Source of the DNA: Rhea pennata | Lineage: Eukaryota > Chordata > Aves > Rheiformes > Rheidae | DNA: 64,000 nt | Reading direction: 5' to 3' | Assembly: GCF_028389875.1 (NCBI RefSeq) | Contig: NC_084670.1 | Span: 12,371,383 to 12,435,382, forward strand | Part shown: in pieces, positions 51,401-63,400 of the stretch | Layout: the number at the start of each line of letters is the position of its first letter | How positions within the stretch are numbered: the stretch's first letter is position 1 | The notes under the pieces: generated by a model | The model's database searches: none | What the model saw: only the letters and a program-made list of their open reading frames with translations | What the model was told of the DNA's origin: nothing | Position numbers and translations under genes: made by a program

Positions 51401-54400
51401 GCTTTTCCTAACTCCTGATGGCTTGATTTTACAACCATGAAGCTTTTATAAGTTTTATAGTGTAACTTAATATGTTCAAAAAATGATCCTAAGAAAAATT
51501 GTATCAAATGGAGTAATGAGATCCAGGGCACAGTCCTCTAAGCATAACTACCAGCTCCAGTAGACTATTATATTCCAGATCAGCCATTAGAGCAGAAGAA
51601 ATACACTCTCTTACAGGTTGCCCGAACTATTTACTCCTAACATAGTTCTAACAAAGCTGCAAGTTTTTGAGGAGTTCCCTGTCCTTTCTCTGCTGGCCCC
51701 AGCACCCATCACCCTTCAATCAGTCCGGCTTTGCACTCTTGCCATCCACCTCTCTGATCCAGGCAATACCTGGCCTGCCAGCAGGAGCGAAGACATGTTC
51801 CTTGCTCTCTGGTCTCTAATCCAGGGCCAAGATCTCTCTGTGGAGAAACAAGTGAGAGGAAAAACCTATTTTGTTGCTCCATCCCTGCGGATGCCACATT
51901 CTGACTAAGCCTGATAGGACGGACCATGCTCAGCACACAGATTCTCAAGCAAACTGAGTTGCCGGCACCTAACAACCCCCTGTAGGGCATCAAATCAAGC
52001 CATGGGATTCCACTGGAATAGCAAAAGACACAGTGGGCTGCCATGGTAACACAGCCTGGCCAATTTTCAGCCTCTGCCCCAAAGAATTAGAGTATCAAAA
52101 CAAAGGGACAGGAGACTTAAAAAAAAAAAAAAAAAAAAAAACAAGGAGGAAACTGTGTGTTTCTGTAGCCTCAACCTGAGAGACAGCTAAGTTATTTTAG
52201 CTGAACTTTCCAAATATTCAGTTGAGCCAAACACATGGCATGGAAAACATCAGCTCAAAGGTGTCAGAGTAATAAAATCACAGAGCCATTTTCCCAGTTG
52301 CTTAGAACAGAAAACAAGGTGATCCCCACTGCAAGCCCAGCTACCTGCTCCACTTTGAAAAGTACGCTGGAACATAACAAAAAAATGCTGTCTGTGCAGG
52401 TTTCCGTGACAAACCACGAGGGCATCCCAGGGCACTTGAGGACATCCATCAGCAAGGCTTCTTCAGGAGCTGAGCTGGTTCCTGAGTTTGAATACATCTC
52501 ATTAAACTACACATTTAGGCTACGCTCTTGGCACGTTACAACAAAAAAAGCTAAAAGATCACAACAATAAGAGTTATAGCCTAGAGACCTTCATTGCTTT
52601 CCAAAGTTATTTTAAAGCAACTCTCAAGGAAAATTTTTTACGCTGTTTTTTACAGCATAAATACACAAAAAAAGTTGTCTTCTATTTTGGTATCTCTGCT
52701 GAAATGAGAGTCAAATAATTTGTGTATTTACTCAGCATTCATATAGATTATACGCAAATTATTCAGCATCCTTCTGGAGGTGAAAGCAAGAATATCAAAA
52801 TAACAAGAGGCTGAGCAAATGCCAGGAAGTTCCTGCCCTATTTCATTTTCTGGATTTATGTTACTACATAAGTCTTCTACAAAAGAAGAGGTTTTAGTCA
52901 CATTATTTAATATTTTTAAGAGATGAGAATTTAAATAATCTGTGATCCAAAGAGAACATTTACATTTGAGAGTTCTTCCAAACACAGTGCTGATTGCCTG
53001 GGACAGACTCTGTATTTTCTGTATTTGTCGGTTGTGGGTGAAGTTCATTTCATCAAAACCAGCCAGAACGCAGCTGAGGAACCGGTAAAAATAGCTTGTG
53101 AGTGGATCTGGAGAAAAGCTTGTGCACCTGAAAAGCTTGGCCATTTTACTCCAATTTTATGTCTCTGATTAAAAAACAAATAAGGAAAAGGAGATGTTAA
53201 CACTTGTACAAATCTAGCCAAAGTTAAGAAGAGAAGAGACACCCTTCGACACATTCCGTAAATTCACAACTGCAAGGATCAAAATACTACACAAAAACGT
53301 GAGACGTCGCAGAGTCTTTCTCTCTCCCGCCTACTGCCTCCACGCGGGTTGGTTTATTTGCACTTCAGTTGTCGAGACAAGAGTTTGCATTACAGCACTC
53401 TGCGTGCTGAGAGAAGAAGTTGGATTTAGAGACAGCCCCTAGGGGAAGAATTCAGGGACGCGCAGCCCCGAGCACCCAGGAGGGGCCTCCTCTTCTGCGG
53501 AAGGAAGCTCCTGGGGAGCAACCAGAAGCACCAAGCACAGCTATAGCACAGGGGAGAGAAATTTAGGAAGATAAAGCAGACAGAGCAGTTAGTTACCTCG
53601 GTGTTTATTACAGCAAGCTGGAGATATAGATCAACCCCGTGTCCTAGAGCCCTCGGTGCTTCGAGGCAGAGAAAATGTTACAAATTGCTCACGCAGCCCT
53701 AACTATGCAAGCTATCCACGGAGCCCGCCAAGGAACACATGTGTTTCGGGCATAAATCGTCCAATCTATTCCTTTCTGAATTAACATCTGTCATCGTGAC
53801 ACCATTCAAAATGACTGAAGACTGGATCATATTAACAACCACACATCTTGGATAAATATTTACTGTTCAGACTGCTTTTTTTAACATATTATTTTTCGGT
53901 TTGAAAGAAAACTAATTCAAACAGCATAATTCCTGGAGCTGTGAAAGGGAGTCTTTTTTCAGCCACTGATAGAAAGCATCTGATTTTATTTACAAAATCA
54001 AATTGAAGTTTATTCCCTCCTCCGTGAGTCTCCACACTGCACAGGGGTAAAAGCACAGCATCCTGTGGTGTTGCAATCCTTTCTCAAGGGCTCTTCTGAA
54101 GAATTTTGTTATGCTGGAGGCTGCTCACCTCAGAGACTCCACTAAGCCTTCTCCCTCAGGATATGGAAACCAATCTGGCTAATTACTCATCAGGAAGAGA
54201 AAATTTTGCTCTGATCCCTGTAGGCAACTGGATGAAGCAAATAAATTTACTTTAATGAAAAGCTGCCGAGGCTTATTACCAACTTGCTCTCCTGCTCCTT
54301 ATAGTCAACAAATAGGCCATAGAGAGCAAAGACAAGGACTCCCAAAGTCACAAACCAGGGTGGCCAGAAGGAAACCCAAGCCTGCAGCCCCACTCTGGGT

Positions 54401-57400
54401 ACACCCAGGCAGGAGAAGTTTCCCAGGTAGTGGACTACAGCTGTCTTTCAGAAGTCTCAGTAGTCACTCAGTGCACACTTCTGCAGATGTATCATTCCAG
54501 TTTTACAAACTTGGACCACTAGGAAATTACATCTTTCCAAGAATTTTATCTGGCTTCAGCTCCTTCCCCAATACACTCTGCTGTTTCTTATCAGTACTGC
54601 TCGAAAGATCGAGAGAGCTCCTTCTGCCATCCTCCTGGACTTCCTAAACAGCAGGGAGCAGTGCGCCTGCCATCAGCAGCTCCTGCCTCCAGCCCTTAAT
54701 ATTTTCACACAGCTTGAACAGAACTTATCCAAGATATCCAGTCTTGATTTTAAGACCTCAAATAAGAGCAAATTTATCAAGCCTGTAGGGCAGATGTAGC
54801 AAGAATTAATTATCCTGATATAAATACACTGCCGTTTTTTGGCAGTATGCCTAGCTTCAGATATGTGTTTTGTCTCCTAAATTAAAGAGTCTTCTGAGAA
54901 GAGGAAAAAAAAAAAAAAAGTTCTCCCTAGGTAGATACAGAGAGACTATAAGTAAATCTCCTCAAAATCTCATGCATAAGCTAAAAAAATTGAACTCAAA
55001 TCTCTTAGACTAAGGGAGGCTTTATAGACTTCAAATGATTCTTGTAGTTCTTTACCAAAGTGTTAGTACAGAACATCTTTATTCCACTAGCACTTGCGTG
55101 AATGGCTTATGCCCTCTGGGTGATGTCTCAATTTCACTGTTGTTGATGATCTCTGACTTTTCCCATGTACTGGATTCACAAAGTTCCAGTACAGAGGAAC
55201 ATCTGCTGCATATGTGGGCAATGCAATACCCACAGCAGGCACAGGCTGCGCTAGTGGTAAAGTGATGTACATCTGGATGGAAGAGACATTCTATATTTGC
55301 ATGTGTAGCTCAGTGAAGGTGGTGCAGTGCGAACTCAGCAATTGTCTGTCCACTGGGTTTGCCAGCTGTTCAGTTCACAGGTCTGGGTCAATGAACACGC
55401 ATATGGTGGACAGTATGGACCCAGCCAGTGGTTAGAGATCCAAAGGAGGACAGAGGATACTGTATATTTGTAAAGTGAGGGAAATTTGAGAACATCCTGG
55501 TGCAACAGGAAGGTGTGAGAAAGCAGGACATAAATCCATAGGCAACCAGGTTTCATCAGTTCTGCTGTTTACGGAACTGTGTTTCATTAAGATCAGCATC
55601 AGGTTTGTATCCTTCATATTCCTTGAATATTCTGAGCCTATTTCTAATCAGTTCAGCTACCAGTTACATGCACTGTGACCTTGAAATGCACCTACCAGGA
55701 TTTGCACAATATTGATGTCTAAATACTGCCATTGCCTGCCAAGGTGGGAGAATGCAACGTAAGTACCTCTTGATGCTCTTTCAAGACAGCTGCACTTGCT
55801 CTTCAGTTGGCTTTTGTTCATGTTGACTTTTCAAAAGAAGAGATGTGAAAAACCTGCAACTCTAAATTAGAGGGTGATTATCCCTCTTTTTTGACTTTAG
55901 CTGAATCATAGGTGGAAAAGGAGGGAATGATCCAATATCTGGAAATGGATGGTAATTATCAGTTGGATGGCAGCAGAAAAAGAAGAGATAAGAGGACAAT
56001 TCTAAAGAAGAAATTGTCTTGGGACAAAGCAGGATAGTGAGGTGATCCCAGAAAGGATGTCCTAGTTGAGCAATGTTTCTACCACTGAAGAGGCTAATTC
56101 CAGCTTTGGTCACTTCATTTAAAAATGATGTTAAGGAAGAGGAACGAAAGAGCAGAAATATGACTGGAGCTCTGTGATTTTTATGTAACAGTTGGGATTA
56201 CTGCGCCAGAAATGATGATGATGCTGTCTTTGCAGATATGGAATAAGGGTTCTTTAAGGATACCAGAGACTAGTATGAATAAATGTTTCTCATCTTTTGA
56301 CAGGAAGAAAAGTGTATGGAAGAGGGAGTTAGGTAATGGCAAGCAAAGTGAAGTTAAAAAAAAGACTAGGGTCATCAAAAGTTGGGGTCATTAATGATTG
56401 TATTCTTGCAAATACAGATACTTTTCAAACCTTTGATTCTTGGAATTTTTTCACCCAGAAAACCAATTTTTTTTAATTGCTTTAGGTGCCTCGGAAGTTC
56501 TAGGTTCTGGGCATGACTATAGAACTTGTGGATATGATGACTACCTAATCTAGATGGACAAGTTTTACCATAGAGTGTGAATCCATCTGATAATATGAAA
56601 TGGTGCGTAGGCATACGGCAACAGCATCAGAGCAGCCCCTGCCACCAGCTAATGGTTGACAGTGTACTTACAGATAGACCAAGTATGCTTGGGTGGGAAC
56701 AGCTCTCAGCTATGTAATGACCTGCCTAATCTTATTACACTGTTGCATGCAGGTATGTATGAATGGCAAGCTCCAGCCTGCATTTTCCATATCAACAACC
56801 TTCCTTTGGGAATCTGGCCAGGAAGTCTCCCCCAAGGCCCCTGTTGCAAACTGGGTCATTTGTCTGCTGAAGTTCCTGTATGGTCCTGGTCACTGTGGTA
56901 TCTGAAAGCTCATTAAAAGTTATATTACACATATAGGAGAGAGACTAAGGTCTCTCCTTGTTCTGGCCAGCAGGTGCAAGATTTCGTGTATTATGACTGT
57001 ATGTTTTCCTGCCTGTCTGATCATCTCTGGAGAGAAACTGAGTTCACCTTCTTTCACAGGGCACTGATGTTCAAACTTCTCCTTCTATCTTCTGGAAATG
57101 GCTCTGAACTCCTAGACGAGCTACAAAGAAGGCCTATTTTTCTGCACACAAGCCTTGGTTCTCCTGGCCTGTTCCCACCAATGCACAGTATTTGGTGGGG
57201 GTGGTGGAGTGCTGACTGGGTGAGCACAACATCTCAGGTACCTCCACCAACATTTAGCACAGCCAGAGACAAAAAAAAAAGTCATCATTGTCCAAAGAGT
57301 CACCCAAAAAAACAAACCAACTCCTTGACAAAGGAATACAGCGTAAATCATTTGGTAAGAGCCAGAAGAAGCTGCCTCAAGTTAACTTTATTATGAGGCA

Positions 57401-60400
57401 TTTTCTTTGCTTCAGCATTTAGTAACGGTTCAGCTGCCCAGGCACTGAACCATCCTGATTATGTGATAAGGTGTTGTCTCCTCTCATAGCTGCTTCTGCA
57501 ATCTCCCTCCCACTCCATGGGTAGAAATGGCCTTTCCCACTACCTGCTGTGACCACAGGACAATTACCATTGAAAAGGCTTTCCTGCCTCTCCCCTAGCA
57601 CAAGCCTCATCATGTCCTTTTAGCAAGGTAGTTGCTTTACTCACTGCCATGCCTTCCTATATTACAGCCCCAAGGGGTTTATTTGTGAATGGCTGTTTAG
57701 GGGGAAAACTCAAATTTGTGAAAGAAATAGACCAGCCCTTAAGCTGACTTCCCACATCAAAGACTTGCTCTCATTTATCATGGAGCAGCAAGTCCAGTTT
57801 CTGTCCCCTTCCATCAGGGAGTGAGGAGGAGGAGGAGGAGGACATCAGGCAATGCCTACAATACCTTTAACAGATGAGCTAGAGCTCTGTCTCAGCACAG
57901 GATCAGGCTACAAATCTGTACCCAAACTTCACATTTATAACTCATTAAGGCAGCTAGTGCTGGGTTTACAGCTCCACAGAAAACAGCTAGAGTCTTTCTC
58001 ACAGGCCTTTCAAAGCTGAAAAGACCAATGATACACAAAGCATTTTTAAAACAACAAGCCTATAGGAGGAGAAAAGGGAAAAAAGGAAATTCGCAATCTA
58101 GAAGGAGACTCTGGAATGAAACTGCTGTGTGTCAGCACCTGCACTCCATTTGTCACCCACAGCAAGTGACAGTGTTGGAAAGAGCATGCTCCCCCTTCCG
58201 CAGCCCAAACTCAGAGAAATCGCTTGCTCAAAGGCTGGACTCAGCTCTTAAGCAAGTCAGAAATATATGCATGTGGATGAAGCTTTACTTGGGGTTGGAT
58301 AACAAGCAGCAGAATAGATTCACAGCCTCACTACTTTCCTCAAGCTGATGGGAGCACAGTGGCTTCTGGTAGTTTTTCTCAGAGATGCAAAACAGCCCAC
58401 AGGCAAGGCTATTAAAGGCTTCAAGGAACCTGCAGCGGACTAAGGGGCTGTGAAGTTCACAATCTGCCCTAGCAAACATATAGCATGTCAAGGCCATTAA
58501 TTAAGGGAAGAGGATCTCTGAAAAGAGCTCAGCAGGCAGTAAGGGCTCTGGCAGCAGCAAGGCCTTGGCTCTTGCACAATAAGGCAGGCCCATGGAGCCA
58601 GGAATGTACTCAACCATATAGTTTAGCAGGACTAGTGGTAATCTGCTGGCTTAAAACAGAGGTGCGGTTGTCAAATGAAAGGCCAAAAAAACCCCAAGCT
58701 GGCAGCAGTAGAGATGAAGTCCTAGGTTAGGACTGGGAAGAAATACTCAGCTCAAAGAAGAGATGCACTTGTATAACCACTGACCTGCTCTTGAATCCCC
58801 ACAGACAACAGTCACATGCTGGGAGAAGGAAGGAGAGGTTACATCCTGCCATTGCTTATGCCTCAACATCTGCTTAGGGGGTAGCTGCTATTCAGATGGC
58901 ATCACTGCAGTGTGCAAGCTCTCAGAGGCATGCCCCTGCAAGGGACGGACAACCGAACTTGGCCTTGCTCACAGGCAGGTGCTCACTCGCTTCTATGATT
59001 TTTACTATCAAAGAGAGCTTCAAGGTGCCGCAGGCACTTACAGCACAAGTGACTCCTTTCTGGCAGAGGCTGCAGAGATTCAGGCTGGAAGCGGCGGCAG
59101 GCTCATTGCCACAAGAGAAGGAAGCCTGGGAGCTGCCAATTTCTAGCAAAACCTTTGCCCTCACTTGGCTGCTTTAGCACCATGTGCCAGATGTTCAGGG
59201 AAGCGAGCCCCAAGCAAACAAAAGCCTTCCCTCTGATTCAGTCATGATGCGCAAAGAGCCACCCTGGAAAAAGCTCCAGTGCTGTTTGGTACTGAGTGGT
59301 TTGCATAACTGGTGCTTTTAAGTTCAGCCTTTTGCTTCAGAAAAGCAGGTTGGATCACATAATGTGTGGACAATACATCTCGGATAAAAACAGTCCAGGA
59401 GAGTGTATGTAAGTGTTCTGAGCAACTGTCCAGGAATATTCCACATCTGGGGATGTACCAACAGCAGCCTTTTAGTCAGAGGCGGGATGTCTGGCAGCAT
59501 CCCTGCTGCAGTATTGCTGCTCTCACAGCAATGACTGCAGGTCAGCACTGCCAAGGCACTCTTCAGACCAGTCACCAAGGACACATGAACAACAGACATC
59601 TGTGACCTTTCTGTAGTAAACACAGTTTCCTGCAATTGCTGGCTGTGGGACTCCAGTCCACTTTTTTTCTACTTGTACGTCTACATATTAGCTCAGGGTG
59701 GTGCAGTCCTCTCCTCTGCTAAATATGTCACCTTTGTCTACCCTCCAGCCCTTTCCCCCCCTTTACTTGCAACAAATACAATTATTTTCTCCTTCACAGT
59801 TTGTTCTAATGCTTCTCAAATGCCAGAAATTAGATTACTAGGGTTTTAATTGCCTGGACCTATCCAATTTTCCCCTCTTATATACAGGGCTATATACTCC
59901 AATGATACACTACTGCTCCAGCTTACTACCACAGACCTGTAAATTCAAGTGCCAGTACATGCAGAATGCTGTGACAGAGGCTACCCTTATTTTGCTGCTG
60001 ACCCAATGTGAATATTTACCCCAAAAGGGTCCTTTTACTAGCTTAATCTCTTCTCTCAAGTTTTTATTTTCTTCCAGATATTCCTATTCCAGTGTGAAAT
60101 AGAAAGCAGCTAAGCTTTTATTTTTTTATTTGATATATAGTCCAATGCTCCTCTTTTCATGTACCGTACCTCCCAGGTCAGCCAGGACCATGCAGATCTC
60201 CAGAAGGTGGTTTCACTATACTGAGTGTAACACACCAAATCCTCTGCCTCACTGTTTTACTGCTCCTTCTGCATCATACTTTTTCTTTCCTCATGTCTTC
60301 TGAAAATCCTCCTTTCTATAGAACAAAGTACTTATCCCTTCTTCAGTGAGCAAATGCTGCCAAAGGACTAACATAACACAGAGCAAATCCCTCTCAGCTG

Positions 60401-63400
60401 CAAAGAGAATAAGCTTATCTGACCACTGACCCTAGCAATAAATAGCCACTTGTCTTTCATTTACTCCTTCTCTGATAAACTCCCTTTGATTTAACTTACG
60501 CAAGAGAGGACTAAGCAAGGCTTGCAGTATCCAGTAGAGAATCTCCAATCAAGCAGGTCCAAGTAGGTCCAGTTCAAGTGATGTCTCAAGGAAATCACAA
60601 CTGATATCCCAGCCATGATTGTAACACATTCATGCAGTTGACATCAAAATTCAACAGCAAAGGAAATAGCAGAGTGCAGAGTTCAGCCCATTTTATTGAG
60701 GAACGCGTCCACTTCCACAGCAGTCATGCTCTTTAGCAGGATGTTTCCACTTCCCTTATCTCTGTTTTGTGGTCAGACTCCTGTTCGTAACAATTGGTTT
60801 GCAGTGGGAATGACATCTTGCAGAAGGATGGGCCTACCCTCAGATAAAGGATAAGCAACAGTGGCATGAAGGGCCCTTAGGTCAAACAAGCGTCTCTAGA
60901 TGAATTCAGGAATGGAAAGAACTTCCTTTGCCCCAGCAAACCAGCTGAGAGAGAAACAAACTCTACAGAAAGCACTGGGCAGGCATTTGTCATTTTGAAC
61001 GTACCACACACTGATTAAAAATACTAACGCTCATTACTAGAACAAACAGAGGCCTACACCTTATTCCCGTGGCACTGTTAGCTCTCCATGGAGTCATTTC
61101 TTCTAGCTCAGAGATAACACTTCTTGCATCAGTCTCCATTAGAAGCAGCTGTGCTAGCCACCTGCTTGCAGTTAAAGCCAATGATAGTGGAATAAGATTT
61201 TAGCCTCAAATAGAGGGATACCATGCTAGAGAGCACAAGACAGATGTTTTCCAGTCAACTGGACTTCACCTTAAAGTATTTAATGAACTAGTCCAGTAGC
61301 CTCAAAAACAGTAATGACTTTGTTTGGGAACACGTGTAGGGTAGGGTATCAAAGGAGTGAAAGTGGACAAAAGTAGTGCCTAGTTTTAAAAACTCAAAAA
61401 GGGAAGAGAGACCATTCATAATTTCAGTTCTCAGAATAGTGAACTTAATTATTTGCAAGCACCTGAAAAATAGGTAGTAACCCATGTGTACTTGCTACGA
61501 ACAAATCATTGCCAAACCAGTAGAATTGTTTTCTACACGAGAATAACTATCATAGAGGAGAAGACATGTACTCAAGTAAGGCTTCTGACATACCACTCTC
61601 ACAAACATGCTGAAGAAACTTGCTTTTAATGCAGCTACTGTTATATGAGCTCAGAAGTGGCCAAAAAACTACCCAGAAGGAATCATCAGCGGATTCACTG
61701 TAGAAATGGAAGGATGTATTACATTGGGGTTTACTCAGGATCCAAATCTTTTCAGTGCTTTCATCATCAACATTTGGAATAAAAAGTATGTTTGTTAAAT
61801 TACAGAGGACACTAAGCTGGAACAAACGGCAGGTATGCTGGAAAGCTATGCCAAAGAAACTTGGCAAATTGGAGAAATGATCTGGAAGAAAACATTGGTA
61901 GGGAAAAGCGCACAGAACTGCTCTTTGGCAGGAAGACCAAACTGTTCAAATGCAGGACTGCAAGCTGAGGCAGCAGTGGTTCTTCATTCTCCTGGAGACC
62001 TGGAGTCAGAGAGGATCACAGCTGAACACTAGCCTTCAACATCATGCCACTGTGGAAATGGCAAACAGTGGATGTATGAAGAATGAGGACTGCAAGGCTA
62101 TTTGCAGCACTCTGCACACTTTTGGGCACTGCTCTTTAAGAAAAATATGCATCAACTGCAGACAATCCAAAGGGCAACTTGAATAAGAGAGCTGGAAAAC
62201 ATCACCTACAAGAACTGAAAAAAAAATGGAGCGTTTATCTCAAAGAAGGGAAGGCTGGGGAACGAGCCACAGGAACATTCAAGTAACCTTGCAACGCAAG
62301 AAGCTCAGCCTCCTTCTGCACTTCACCAGGCTAAGCGCTGAAGCATTCAGTTAAGATTACAGCAGTAGCTTTCCCCAGTCTTCTACCAAGTTTTAACAAA
62401 TTCCTTGCGGCATCTTTCCAGGAGCAGGGGACGCCACACTAGACTCTTTGTACTGCCCCCATGACTGCAAGCATGAGGTAGAAATTCAGTTTGTTTTGAA
62501 GCAAACCACTCCATCCTTGGACTTCAAATCAAACACTGCAAGTTCCTACAATTGCATTCATGTTGCACAGCACTAACATCCTCTGCCTATTAAATACAAG
62601 CCTTTCCCTTGCCCAAAATGAAAGATAGGAGCATGACACAAACAGCAAAGAAAACAACTTTGGACTCAACTATTCGAGTCATAAAAGCCCACTTGTGCTT
62701 GGCCAGAGGCTAAAAGGTAATCTTATCTGTCTAGCACCAGGAAAATAATTGGAAGGTGATGCCAGTGTGAGGCAAGAGGAAGGTATGAGCCCTAAGGCCA
62801 TCTATATAACAGTTGTACACAGTTATATTCCCAGACTGTTTTCATTCTTTATATAGTGAGCTGCCAACCTCCTGTCTTGGTCTCCAAACACACAATCTAA
62901 TATACCGTTCTCCAAATGTCTGCTTATTTTCTGAAAAATCACTAACAAGCATCTGAAAACAGAACTATAAGTTTTCTAAAAGAAATACTATACCCAAACA
63001 GAGGTCACTTCATGACAATAGGAAATAAACCATCCACCGAATGAGCAGCTAGTGATTACAACCTGCTTACTTTTAGGATGGGTGAAATAGAGAACAACCC
63101 TGACTTAACAGTCTCACAATACTTCAGAAGGGCTCTAATGTGACTGACTGGAACAAAATATCTACATGGGGAAAGTGATGGACTCATCATTTCAATGTTT
63201 AAGTTGGACTTACCGCCTTTCTTCCCGATAATTTAGCCAAGCATAAACCATGAAACTCAGTATAGCAGAAACTAAGCAAAATATAATGGTTTATGCTATT
63301 CAGGAGGTCAAAGTCTGCAGATTGTAGCCTTTCCAACAAGTCCTGCCGTTGCTGTCACCTCCTTTCCTCCACTGCCACTGCCCCCTTATCCCCAGCTCCC

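Noticed and set aside
52119-52141. A23 tract (and A25 at 63,627) as tails of processed pseudogenes or SINEs
   Set aside because: No recognisable gene or SINE body precedes either run and no target-site duplication was visible.
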